DNA from: Anaerobacillus isosaccharinicus
Lineage (GTDB): Bacteria > Bacillota > Bacilli > Bacillales > Anaerobacillaceae
Assembly: GCF_001866075.3 (NCBI RefSeq)
Contig: NZ_CP063356.1
Location: 2,656,164 to 2,720,163, forward strand
DNA: 64,000 bases
Direction: 5' to 3'
This document shows, piece after piece, positions 42,887 through 50,838 of this stretch. How positions within the stretch are numbered: the first letter of the stretch is position 1; each line of letters begins with the position of its first letter. The notes below the pieces were generated by a model. The model searched no databases, was not told where the DNA came from, and was given only the letters and a program-made list of their open reading frames with translations. The translations under genes were made by a program, and so were the position numbers.

Positions 42887-42917
42887 AGGCGCTACGAATA
42901 ATTCGTAACGCCTTTCG
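42887..42917. terminator. Bidirectional terminator between NUDIX and PCP-reductase-like genes
   Basis: AGGCGCTACGAA pairs with TTCGTAACGCCT apart from one C-A mismatch, around a TAA loop, followed by TTTCG. Confidence 0.8.
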
Positions 42918-42940
42918 TCCATCTAAGGAAATCAAACTAA

Positions 42941-43201
42941 TTACTTCGTTTCTTCTAATAAGGCTTCATAAGGTGTTAAATCGATTTTTTTAGATTTGAG
43001 CAGCTTAACAGCCCTATCTTGCATAGCTCCAGGAGATGCAAAGATGTACCCTTTTACAACATCATCTTTTGTAATTGTTTCACCTTCAGCAACAGCAATA
43101 ATCTTTTTTTCAATTCCTTTACGTGCCATTGGACGTGCAAAAATAGGGATTGGCTTCAATAATTCCTCAAGTAGTTCTTTTGCCTCTGTATTCCATTCCA
43201 T
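42941..43201 (-). CDS. Small PCP-reductase-domain protein (protochlorophyllide reductase C-terminal-like)
   Basis: 86 residues. WNTEAKELLEELLKPIPIFARPMARKGIEKKIIAVAEGETITKDDVVKGYI fits the PCP_red domain found at the C-terminus of ChlB/BchB and in stand-alone proteins (W-x-x-EA...P-x-F-x-R...R...IE...A...G...IT-x-x-V). The added C-terminal tail is unique. No chlorophyll genes are here; stand-alone copies occur in non-photosynthetic bacteria with unknown role, and the domain is a helical metal- or partner-binding module. Single gene. Confidence 0.78.
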   Translation of the reverse strand: MEWNTEAKELLEELLKPIPIFARPMARKGIEKKIIAVAEGETITKDDVVKGYIFASPGAMQDRAVKLLKSKKIDLTPYEALLEETK

Positions 43202-44012
43202 TACAAATCAGTCCTTTCAATATGTAAAAAAATAAACCTACTATATGAGTGAATATCATAATTACCAAAAACGAGCCATATAAAACTACTTAATGGCGAT
43301 AATATGGAATTTTGAAATTCATTTTATAAATAAAATAATATACTTGTCCTTACATCATTGCAAAAGAGATGCTTAGAGGATTTTTATGCTTTTATTAGTT
43401 TAAATGAAATATGTTATTTTTATACGTGCTTAGATGGAGTTTTCAAAGAGATTTAATTGGGTAAATGGAAGGAGCTTAAACTAAGGTATGAGATAGAAGC
43501 GTTCAATGTGCCCGTCATGAGATGGGAGAATGTCAAAGGGTAAATAGAAGCGTTCAATGTGCCCGTCATGAGATGGAAGGGTGTCAAAGGGTAAGATAGA
43601 AGCGTTCAATGTGCCCGTCATGAGATGGAAGAGTGTCAAAGGGTAAGATAGAAGAGTTCAATGTGCCCGGGGGATGTTAGTTCTCTTTCGTAAGTCTGGC
43701 TGGCTTGAAAATTGATGAATGCAAAGAAGGAAAATAAAATCATCGTTGGTGGCAAGTACTTCAAAATAAATTCCTCCTACAATTTCCAGAGATATAGTAA
43801 TTTTAATTAACTTTATGTAGGTAGGGACTTATCTCATGAATACTTGTGAATAATTTTTTTGTATGTAAAACCTTAGCTAATCTAATGATTAAACTCGTAA
43901 TATGCGCTATATTTGGTGTATAATAATTTAGTAAAAGCAAAACATTCGGCTATTATTTATGTTAAAATTTGTAAATTTTATTAAGTGATAAAATGAAAGA
44001 GAGTGGAGACTA
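43202..44012. other. 811-nt intergenic region without a recognisable gene
   Basis: No open frame with a ribosome site is seen on either strand. The only structured content is the 52-bp tandem array at 43491-43669. The last 150 nt before yeeI are very AT-rich and contain a TATAAT at 43919-43924 without a good -35 box. Confidence 0.7.
43491..43669. repeat. Tandem repeat, 52-bp unit, about 3.4 copies
   Basis: GTTCAATGTGCCCG recurs at 43501, 43552, 43604 and 43656, giving periods of 51, 52 and 52 nt. Each unit runs GATAGAAGCGTTCAATGTG, then CCCGTCATGAGATGG, then a variable 4-6 nt, then TGTCAAAGGGTAA. The copies differ at only a few positions, so the array is recent. The fourth copy breaks off at TGCCCG. 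Confidence 0.93.
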
Positions 44013-44732
44013 ATGGGTCGTAAGTGGAATAATATTAAGGAAAAAAAAGCGTCAAAGGATGCTAGTACCAGTCGTATTTATGCAAAGTTTGGACGTTTAA
44101 TTTATGTAGCAGCAAAGCAAGGGGAACCGAATCCAGAATCTAACCAAGCATTAAAAGTTGTACTTGAGCGTGCAAAAACATACAGTGTTCCAAAAGCAAT
44201 TATTGACCGTGCTATTGAAAAAGCAAAAGGCAGTGCTGAGGAAAATTATGTGGAGCTTCGTTATGAAGGCTTTGGACCAAATGGTTCGATGATCATTGTT
44301 GATACTTTAACAAATAATGTGAACCGGACTGCAGCGGAAGTTCGAGCTGCATTCAGTAAAAATGGTGGTAACATGGGTGTTAACGGTTCAGTTTCATATA
44401 TGTTTGATGCAACGGCTGTATTCGGTCTTGAAGGCAAATCAGTAGATGAAGTACTTGAAATCTTAATGGAAGCAGATGTAGACGTCCGTGATATTCTAGA
44501 AGAAGATGAAGCGGTGATTGTTTATGCTGAACCAGACCAATTTCATGCTGTCCAAGAAGCTTTTAAGGCTATGGGCATAACTGAATTTACAGTGGCTGAG
44601 CTTACAATGCTCGCACAAAATGACGTAGAGATCCCCGAGGACTCAGTTGCTCAATTTGAAAAAATCATTGATACATTAGAAGATATAGAAGATGTTCAAC
44701 AGGTGTATCACAACGTCGATTTAGGTGAATAA
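44013..44732 (+). CDS. yeeI: YebC/PmpR-family protein YeeI
   Basis: 239 residues, same length as B. subtilis YeeI. It starts [28 protein letters not shown] and contains [20 protein letters not shown] and [16 protein letters not shown], all diagnostic. The family was named for DNA-binding regulators (PmpR); more recent work links YebC-type proteins to relief of ribosome stalling at proline-rich stretches. GAGAGTGGAG precedes the ATG. A terminator follows. Confidence 0.93.
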   Translation: MGRKWNNIKEKKASKDASTSRIYAKFGRLIYVAAKQGEPNPESNQALKVVLERAKTYSVPKAIIDRAIEKAKGSAEENYVELRYEGFGPNGSMIIVDTLTNNVNRTAAEVRAAFSKNGGNMGVNGSVSYMFDATAVFGLEGKSVDEVLEILMEADVDVRDILEEDEAVIVYAEPDQFHAVQEAFKAMGITEFTVAELTMLAQNDVEIPEDSVAQFEKIIDTLEDIEDVQQVYHNVDLGE

Positions 44733-44743
44733 ACATGAAATCA

Positions 44744-44776
44744 AAGCAGACCTTTATATCAGAGGTCTGCTTATTT
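44744..44776. terminator. Terminator after yeeI
   Basis: AAGCAGACCT (44744-44753) and AGGTCTGCTT (44763-44772) are perfect complements, followed by ATTT; the minus-strand flank is also T-rich, serving the small gene at 44784. Confidence 0.88.
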
Positions 44777-44783
44777 AATAAAT

Positions 44784-44906
44784 TTACGAGTGCCTATTTG
44801 TTTTCTTCATTTTCGTTTTTTTCGAAGTACTTGGCTTGCCACCATTACGTGAGGTAGGGTTTGTTTCATTTGCATGTTGAACAGCTTGCTCAAGCTCTTT
44901 TCTCAT
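44784..44906 (-). CDS. Small basic peptide of 40 residues
   Basis: Minus-strand reading frame starting MRKELEQAVQHANETN, with AAGGGAGGAAACAAAA just before the ATG and a shared terminator at its end. The C-terminal half is Lys/Ser/Thr-rich (GGKPSTSKKTKMKKTNRHS), and there is no membrane segment. The composition recalls minor acid-soluble spore or nucleic-acid-binding peptides, but I cannot name the family. The excellent ribosome site is the main evidence that it is real. Confidence 0.65.
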   Translation of the reverse strand: MRKELEQAVQHANETNPTSRNGGKPSTSKKTKMKKTNRHS

Positions 44907-45046
44907 TTTTGTTTCCTCCCTTAATGAATCAAATCTATTCAGTTTATATAGTTCCAAATAAATATCGTTTTATCACTGTTAATAAATTCATAAGCAGTAA
45001 TTTTTATTGTAAAAATTTAATTATGTCTGACATTGAGGAGCTACAT

Positions 45047-45430
45047 ATGATCCATCATATTGAAATTTATGTCTCGAACTTGAAAAATTCAATTGAGTTT
45101 TGGGGTTGGTTGTTAGAAGACCTTGGTTATAATGTTTACCAGAATTGGGAATTAGGGCAAAGTTGGAAGCGAGATGAGACTTACATCGTTTTTGTCCAAA
45201 CCGAAGAAAGGTTTCTTGATACCCCGTATCACCGCTGTCGAGTTGGTTTAAACCATTTAGCTTTTCACGCAAGGTCTAAGCAACATGTTGACGATGTGAC
45301 AGAAAAACTCAAAGCAATGGGGCGGACTATTCTATATGAAGATAAACATCCATATGCGGGTGGAGAAAATTATTATGCCGTATTTTTTGAGGATCCAGAC
45401 CGAATGAAGGTGGAGTTAGTTGGGCCGTAA
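45047..45430 (+). CDS. VOC-family (glyoxalase-like) protein
   Basis: 127 residues with the vicinal-oxygen-chelate fold: MIHHIEIYVSNLKNSIEFWGWLLEDLGY, then GLNHLAFHARSKQHVDDVTEKL and YYAVFFEDPDRMKVELVGP at the end, which carry the His and Glu metal ligands of the family. The ATG at 45047 follows GAGGAGCT; the frame is open upstream only as spurious sequence. It could be a dioxygenase, lyase or binding protein; the substrate is unknown. A terminator follows. Confidence 0.82.
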   Translation: MIHHIEIYVSNLKNSIEFWGWLLEDLGYNVYQNWELGQSWKRDETYIVFVQTEERFLDTPYHRCRVGLNHLAFHARSKQHVDDVTEKLKAMGRTILYEDKHPYAGGENYYAVFFEDPDRMKVELVGP

Positions 45431-45518
45431 TTTAAAGGTATAGTGCAGTATCAAAATGGGGAAGATTAATCTTCAAAGGTTAACAAAGACGAGGGGATTT
45501 AAAGAACTATAATGAATA

Positions 45519-45546
45519 AAACTAAGGCGACTAGCCTTAGTTTTTG
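45519..45546. terminator. Bidirectional terminator between the VOC and STAS-like genes
   Basis: AACTAAGGC-gacta-GCCTTAGTT is a 9-bp stem with a 5-nt loop and A/T flanks suitable in both directions. Confidence 0.85.
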
Positions 45547-45556
45547 TGTTGTAAAT

Positions 45557-45841
45557 CTATTTTCTTAGATAGGATAAAGCTTCATCGTAAGTTTCCCACT
45601 GTGTTTCGGTAGAATGCTCAGCAGCTTTTGAAGTACGATTAAGTTGCATTTTTGTAATGACACTGCCAATCACTACAGCTGCTCTTTGCATACCAGAATT
45701 CTTAAGAGAGATTTGATGTTCAACTAATTTTGCTTGTGTTTCAGGCTTGAAAACTTTGACAGTCCGCATATCTACTAATACATCAAAAGAACCGCCTAAC
45801 TGCTTTGAAAATTGACTGATTTGTGCAGTAACACTATCCAT
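45557..45841 (-). pseudogene. STAS/SpoIIAA-like protein with no clear start codon
   Basis: The annotated part has 94 residues from the first ATG: MDSVTAQISQFSKQLGG, then FDVLVDMRTVKVFKPE, like SpoIIAA-type STAS proteins (fDvLvDmrg). The same frame stays open and protein-like upstream to about 45960 (KVGKYENLGRTHKIIEIVWDAQTTPEE), as expected for the first strand of the domain, yet it has no ATG, GTG or TTG there. GGAAAGAGG at about 45929-45937 (minus-strand sense) looks like the original ribosome site. Either the start codon is mutated, or a rare start is used, or a shortened protein begins at 45841. Confidence 0.55.
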
Positions 45842-46161
45842 TTCTTCAGGCGTTGTTTGTGCATCCCAAACTATCTCAATAATTTTATGAGTCCTACCTA
45901 AATTTTCGTACTTGCCAACTTTATAACCTCTTTCCTTATTATACTTTACACTATCTAAAGTTACTTAACTCATTGTAACAATTACTATTAATTCTGTCAT
46001 AAAATATGCATCATTGTTAAAATAAAACGAGTAGTCTTAAAAACTACTCTTTAATTTTAACAATGTACGCCGACTTAACATATGTTGGCATGAAAATTAC
46101 CATATTAACGCCATGATTTAATACAACTAAAAAAGAAGCATCAATTAATTGACGCTTCCCT
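45842..46161. other. Intergenic region with two hairpins
   Basis: It contains the open but startless upstream part of the STAS-like frame (to about 45960), a GAGTAGT/ACTACTC hairpin at 46029-46049 and the DUF421 terminator at 46130-46158. No other gene is seen. Confidence 0.6.
46130..46158 (-). terminator. Terminator of the DUF421 gene
   Basis: On the minus strand GAAGCGTCAATTAATTGATGCTTC folds on itself (one mismatch pair) and is followed by six T. Confidence 0.85.
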
Positions 46162-46749
46162 TTACTTTAATTCTTCCTTGTGAGGTGTTTTATGCTTTTT
46201 ATTAATAACCTCATAAAATAAATTGCCATCTACATCTGGACTCTGGTTTTGAATCTGGACCATGCCACCCAAAAGTTTTTTAAATTCACCAACAGTTAGA
46301 GGACGTGCATCTGGCTTTAACTCATAACCAAGCTGACCATTTGCTTCAATTGTTGCATTTTTAACGTCCGAGATGTTCGAAATTCCATTCTGACGAAGTT
46401 GTGTTTCAATTTTATCGATCGTAAGGCGCATACTCTTTATATTAGTTAAATTCAATTCACCATTTTCAATCACGACTTTTGCTTTTCCAGAGAAAATCTT
46501 CTCAAGACCATTAAAATGTACCTGTAAAAATTCTACAAAAATAAGAATTGCAATAAACATAGCAATAGTTAGTATTGTTCTAGTCGTGCTGTCTTCAATA
46601 ATAGGATGAACAATAATTGCCCCTATTGAAATCATGACAACTGTAGTAGGAATTGTCATTTGAGCAATAGACTTTCTTCCCGAAATTCTCAAAAGTAAAA
46701 ATCCTGAAAAAACTAAAACGATCGATTGCCAAATAAAGTCAAGATCCAT
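46162..46749 (-). CDS. DUF421 (YetF-like) membrane protein
   Basis: 195 residues. Three N-terminal helices (residues about 8-25, 35-55, 60-80) are followed by a soluble domain. LLLRISGRKSIAQMTIPTTVVMISIGAIIVHPII is the conserved membrane motif, and GKAKVVIENGELN with MRLTIDKIETQLRQNGISNISDVKNATIEANGQLG is the DUF421 core. Function unknown; relatives (YetF, YdfS, YkjA) occur in spore-formers. A ribosome site AAAGGAGTGAAAT precedes the ATG. Confidence 0.88.
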   Translation of the reverse strand: MDLDFIWQSIVLVFSGFLLLRISGRKSIAQMTIPTTVVMISIGAIIVHPIIEDSTTRTILTIAMFIAILIFVEFLQVHFNGLEKIFSGKAKVVIENGELNLTNIKSMRLTIDKIETQLRQNGISNISDVKNATIEANGQLGYELKPDARPLTVGEFKKLLGGMVQIQNQSPDVDGNLFYEVINKKHKTPHKEELK

Positions 46750-46852
46750 AATTTCACTCCTTTTGTTATATTTCTAATATTAGACGAGTTCAAAAGGATT
46801 ATGCATGCAAGAAAAAAGAGCGCGCATAGGCGAGCTCTTCTAGAAAAATGAT

Positions 46853-47164
46853 TTAATCTTGTGAAGTCAATTCTAGTATGGCCCCGGTATTTCCATCAAC
46901 AATAAAGTCAAATTGATAAAATTCTCCTTCGATCGTACAAGATACTCCGCCACGATAAACTGTGTAATCTAAAAGACTTTTTTCGTAGCTTTCAGGAATC
47001 ATATGAATCCAAGAACCTTCCACTGATCCTTGCTTGCTTAGTTTTTGTTTCACTACTCTTAAAGCTTTTTCAGGTGAAATCAGTTCTTTTGTTAATTGGT
47101 CCTTCAGAACTGCTCCCACAAAAAAGCCAATTCCAGCTCCTACTAAAAATCGTTTTAAGCTCAT
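46853..47164 (-). CDS. Membrane-anchored PepSY-type protein (YtzB-like)
   Basis: 103 residues. A short N-terminal helix (residues 5-22, FLVGAGIGFFVGAVL) is followed by a small domain ending in YQFDFIVDGNTGAILELTS, the PepSY end motif (D..TG.I). ISPEKALRVVKQKL is the PepSY start. The ATG at 47164 follows AAAGAGGTGGC; the frame extends upstream but without a site. It lies beside ytoP, where B. subtilis has ytzB. PepSY domains often inhibit or regulate peptidases. Confidence 0.78.
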   Translation of the reverse strand: MSLKRFLVGAGIGFFVGAVLKDQLTKELISPEKALRVVKQKLSKQGSVEGSWIHMIPESYEKSLLDYTVYRGGVSCTIEGEFYQFDFIVDGNTGAILELTSQD

Positions 47165-47477
47165 GAATAGCCACCTCTTTCTTATCATTGTTAGCGTTAT
47201 CTTTATTATAGTTAATTTTTCCGTAATAATAAATGAAACGAAGTAAAATTTAAAGATAACTACTTTAATTAAGTGCATCATGCCATATTATTCTAATTGA
47301 TATGGATGTTTTTAATCATTATGAAATTCACTCACTTAGTTTAGTATAACTAATTTTCCCAAAATTACCAAACGGTTATCTGTTATTAAAAAAAGAAGGG
47401 GAATTGGTGGCAAGGTTTAGTAACTTCGGCTAAAATAGAATTGTACATAATATTACGGTATCCGAAAGGAGTATAAA
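47165..47477. other. Divergent intergenic region ahead of ytoP
   Basis: 313 nt, AT-rich, between the divergent PepSY gene and ytoP. I see no further gene, strong hairpin or repeat. The ytoP ribosome site (GAAAGGAG) is at its end. Confidence 0.6.
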
Positions 47478-48551
47478 ATGAATCAAGAAACATTACAATT
47501 GTTTAAAACATTAACAGAACTTCAAGGTGCCCCAGGGTTTGAGCATCAAGTTAGAAAATTTGTTAGAAATGAACTAGAAAAGTATACGGATGAAATTATT
47601 CAAGATCGTCTTGGTAGTATTTTTGGTGTGAAACGTGGTGACGAAAATGGACCAAAGGTAATGGTTGCTGGACATATGGATGAAGTAGGTTTTATGGTAA
47701 CATCTATTTCAGATAAAGGGCTTATTCGCTTCCAAACTCTTGGTGGCTGGTGGAGCCAAGTGTTATTAGCGCAACGCATGCAAATCATGACGGATAACGG
47801 TCCTGTTATTGGCGTTATTGGTTCAATTCCTCCACATTTACTTGACGAAGCAAAACGTAACAAGCCAATGGAAATCAAAAATATGTTTATTGATATTGGT
47901 GCAGATGATAAAGCTGATGCCCTGAAAATTGGTATTAAGCCTGGTCAGCAAATTGTTCCTATTTGTCCATTTACACCAATGGCAAATGAAAAGAAAATTT
48001 TAGCAAAGGCTTGGGATAATCGCTATGGTTGTGGTCTAGCAATTGAACTTTTAAAAGAGTTAAAAGATGAGAAGACTCCAAACATTCTTTTTTCAGGAGC
48101 AACAGTTCAAGAAGAAGTTGGTTTAAGAGGTGCTCAAACTGCTGCAAATATGATTGAACCAGATATCTTTTATGCATTAGATGCAAGCCCAGCAAATGAC
48201 GCTACAGGTGATAAGGATGCTTTCGGCCATTTAGGCAGAGGTGCACTTCTTCGAATTTATGATCGATCAATGATTACTCATCGTGGAATTCGTGACTTTA
48301 TCCTAGATACTGCTGAAACAAATAATATTCCATATCAATACTTTATTTCCCAAGGTGGAACAGATGCAGGTAGAGTTCACACTTCTGGTAATGGTGTTCC
48401 ATCTGCTGTTATTGGTTTATGTTCACGTTACATCCATACGTCAGCTTCGATTATTCATGTTGATGATTACGCAGCAGCTAAGGCATTGCTAGTGAAACTT
48501 GTTAAAACTACAGATAAAACTGCTGTTGAAACAATTAGGAATAACAGTTAA
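47478..48551 (+). CDS. ytoP: M42-family aminopeptidase YtoP
   Basis: 357 residues, full length for the cobalt/zinc M42 (glutamyl aminopeptidase/endoglucanase-like) family. [10 protein letters not shown] gives the first metal His, [16 protein letters not shown] the bridging Asp, [11 protein letters not shown] the catalytic Glu pair, and ALDASPA and HTSGNGVP later ligands. Cytoplasmic peptide degradation. GAAAGGAG precedes the ATG. Confidence 0.93.
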   Translation: MNQETLQLFKTLTELQGAPGFEHQVRKFVRNELEKYTDEIIQDRLGSIFGVKRGDENGPKVMVAGHMDEVGFMVTSISDKGLIRFQTLGGWWSQVLLAQRMQIMTDNGPVIGVIGSIPPHLLDEAKRNKPMEIKNMFIDIGADDKADALKIGIKPGQQIVPICPFTPMANEKKILAKAWDNRYGCGLAIELLKELKDEKTPNILFSGATVQEEVGLRGAQTAANMIEPDIFYALDASPANDATGDKDAFGHLGRGALLRIYDRSMITHRGIRDFILDTAETNNIPYQYFISQGGTDAGRVHTSGNGVPSAVIGLCSRYIHTSASIIHVDDYAAAKALLVKLVKTTDKTAVETIRNNS

Positions 48552-48608
48552 AATAATCCTATAGGTGAGCTTTTCTCATCTTGCACAATTCATAATTGTA
48601 AAATGCAC

Positions 48609-48645
48609 AAAAACAGACTCGGAAGCCAGCCGAGTCTGTTTTGTA
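48609..48645 (+). terminator. Terminator after ytoP
   Basis: AACAGACTCGG pairs with CCGAGTCTGTT around a 7-nt loop, then TTG. A-rich upstream sequence lets it work in both directions. Confidence 0.9.
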
Positions 48646-48706
48646 TATATAAAATGAAATAGAAAACATAAAAATATAATGTTTATTTTATATCAGGAGG
48701 ATGAAA

Positions 48707-49225
48707 ATGAAAGTAGCCATTGGTTCGACTAATCCTACAAAAATTGAGGCTGTTAGAAATGTATTAGGAGGTCTCATTGAAATAATTCCAATAGATGCCC
48801 CTTCCTATGTGTCTGAACAACCATTTGGTGATGAAGAAACATTAACTGGTGCACTTAATCGTGCAAGAGAATGTTTAAAGAAAGCAGACGTTCAATTTGC
48901 CATTGGTTTAGAAGGTGGGGTAACGAAGTCAGATCATGGATTAATGGTGATCAACTGGGGTGCCCTTGTAGATTTTGATGGGAATGAGTATATAGCTAGT
49001 GGTGCTAGAGCTGTTCTTCCTATTGAGGTGGAGAAAGAGATACAAAGCGGGAAAACTTTAGGTGAAGCAATGGATGGATTTACGAAGCGAAAAGGTGTAA
49101 GCAAAAAAGAAGGGGCAATGGGTATTATTACAAATGGCCGAATTAATCGAGACGAAATGTTTGCTCACGTTGTAAAAATTCTCGTTGGCCAATATGAATT
49201 TAATAAAGAACTCCAAGAAGAGTAA
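48707..49225 (+). CDS. Inosine/xanthosine triphosphatase (DUF84, YjjX-like)
   Basis: 172 residues. MKVAIGSTNPTKIEAVRNVLGG, ALNRARECLKKADVQFAIGLEGGV and KEGAMGIITNGRINRDEMF are the family motifs; the fold is related to Maf/HAM1 house-cleaning enzymes that remove non-canonical NTPs. The ATG at 48707 is chosen because CAGGAGG abuts the in-frame ATG at 48701. The last codons form part of the terminator stem at 49209. Confidence 0.88.
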   Translation: MKVAIGSTNPTKIEAVRNVLGGLIEIIPIDAPSYVSEQPFGDEETLTGALNRARECLKKADVQFAIGLEGGVTKSDHGLMVINWGALVDFDGNEYIASGARAVLPIEVEKEIQSGKTLGEAMDGFTKRKGVSKKEGAMGIITNGRINRDEMFAHVVKILVGQYEFNKELQEE

Positions 49226-49250
49226 GGCGGATACTCTTCCTGGAGTTTTT
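49209..49250 (+). terminator. Terminator overlapping the end of the DUF84 gene
   Basis: AACTCCAAGAAGAGT (49209-49223) pairs with ACTCTTCCTGGAGTT (49233-49247), then a T-run. The left arm encodes the last residues of the gene. Confidence 0.88.
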
Positions 49251-49254
49251 TGGT

Positions 49255-49989
49255 TTATTCATAAACTAAGTCGTATACTTCATCCGTAAAGTTGTCAGGA
49301 ATATCATCGAAAACAACGACGCCATCTCTTAAGGCAATAATTCTAGTGGCAAATTGCTTTGCTAAAATGACATCGTGAACATTAATAATGGTCAATAAGT
49401 CATATTCATTATGGATCGATTGAAGTAATGAAAAAATACGATTAGCGGTTCCGGGGTCTAAACTTGCTACGGGCTCATCTCCTAGAAATACTTTTGGATT
49501 TTGTAGAAGTGCTCGTGCAATAGCGACCCGCTGTTTTTGACCACCACTTAATGCTTCAACTCGTTTGTCTTTATGGCCAGTCAAATCAACATTTTCAATC
49601 ATCTTAACGGCTAAATTCTTCTCTTCTTTAGAAAAAATGCCAAATAAGTTTTTCCAAGGAGGGCGTTTTCCAAACATTCCTGTTAATACATTTTGGTAAA
49701 CGCTTAGCCGTGGGATTAAGTTGAAATGTTGAAAGATCATGCCCATTTCCACCCGTACTTTTCGTAATTGTTCTTCCTTCAGATGAAAGATATTTTTCTC
49801 TTTCCAGATGACGGCACCTGATGTAGGACGTTGTAATCCATTTATACAACGAATAAACGTCGATTTCCCAGCACCGCTTTTTCCTAAGATACAAACGAAT
49901 TCACCTTTTTGAAAAGATAGATTTAAATTAGAAAGGGCGTGCTCCTTTGCTTTTGGATACTGAACATGTAAATCATTTATCTCTAGCAT
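49255..49989 (-). CDS. phnC: Phosphonate/phosphite ABC transporter ATP-binding protein PhnC
   Basis: 244 residues. Walker A is GKSGAGKST, the signature LSGGQKQR, and Walker B VFLGDEPVASLDP, with the PhnC-specific MIFQHFNLIPRLSVYQNVLTGMFG. The ATG at 49989 (MLEIND) follows AAGGTG by six nt; an in-frame ATG two codons upstream is too close to that site. It is the last gene of a phnD-phnE-phnC cluster; phnE is frameshifted, so the importer may be inactive. Confidence 0.9.
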   Translation of the reverse strand: MLEINDLHVQYPKAKEHALSNLNLSFQKGEFVCILGKSGAGKSTFIRCINGLQRPTSGAVIWKEKNIFHLKEEQLRKVRVEMGMIFQHFNLIPRLSVYQNVLTGMFGKRPPWKNLFGIFSKEEKNLAVKMIENVDLTGHKDKRVEALSGGQKQRVAIARALLQNPKVFLGDEPVASLDPGTANRIFSLLQSIHNEYDLLTIINVHDVILAKQFATRIIALRDGVVVFDDIPDNFTDEVYDLVYE

Positions 49990-49999
49990 CGACATCACC

Positions 50000-50762
50000 T
50001 TATATAGTCCTTTCACGAATTTTCCCACCAACAAAGTCAACCAAAACGACAAGGACAATAATTACGAAAATATCCATCGCTACCGATTTATATTGAAACG
50101 TTTGGAAATGGTTAAATAGTAATTGCCCAATTCCGCCAGCGCCGATAAAGCCTAAAATTAAGGATGTTCTGATAGCTACTTCAAATCGATAGAAAAAGTG
50201 ACTTAAAACATTAGGCCAAATTTGCGGAAGGATTGAAAATAAGACAGCTATCCCATCTCGTAGCACCGACCGATTTCATCGCCTCTTGAGGTCCAGTCTC
50301 AGCTGATTCAATGAGTTCAGAAATTAATTTACCTAAAACACCAATATTATGTAACATAATTGCAAGTACAGCAGGAAAAGGACCTAGTCCAAGGGAAACA
50401 ACAAAGACCAATCCAAAAACAATCTCTGGAATTGAACGAAGTCCACTAAGGATTGTTCGATTGAACCAGCATAAAACTGGATGCCTACTCGTATTCCTAG
50501 CTGCCATAAAACTAAAAGGAATCGCGGCGATAAGAGCGATGAAAGTCCCTAAAAATGCCATGGCAAGTGTTACAAAAGAGGCATCAATTAAACGACTTAA
50601 GATAGTCCAATTAAGAGGGAAAAACTGATCCCTAATAAAATAAAACATATTCGGGATGTTCTTAAATTTTTCGAGCTGGAATTGTGTTAATTCCATACTG
50701 TACCAAACAGCTACAACTAGAAAAAGACCGATAAAAATATACTTCGGTTTAAACCAAACCAT
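50000..50762 (-). pseudogene. phnE: Phosphonate ABC permease PhnE, frameshifted
   Basis: Two frames make one PhnE of about 255 residues. The 5' part (to about 50255) encodes the N-terminal helices and reaches EAMKSVGATRW; the 3' part resumes with DGIAVLFSILPQIWPNVLSHFFYRFEVAIRTS and the EAA-type GFIGAGGIGQ. At the junction the minus strand reads AGATGGGATAGC; an ancestral AGATGGGATGGGATAGC, losing one of two GGGAT units, would restore RWDGIAV exactly. The EAA coupling loop is interrupted, so the gene is likely dead unless this is a sequencing error. Confidence 0.85.
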
Positions 50763-50838
50763 AATTTGTTCTCCCTATTGATTAATATGATGAAAGAGGA
50801 ACGCGTTAGCATTCCTCTTTAGTATATCATTTTATTTA

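Noticed and set aside
43491-43669. Possible CRISPR array in the tandem repeats
   Set aside because: The units are contiguous, about 52 bp, with no unique spacers between them, and no cas genes are in the window.
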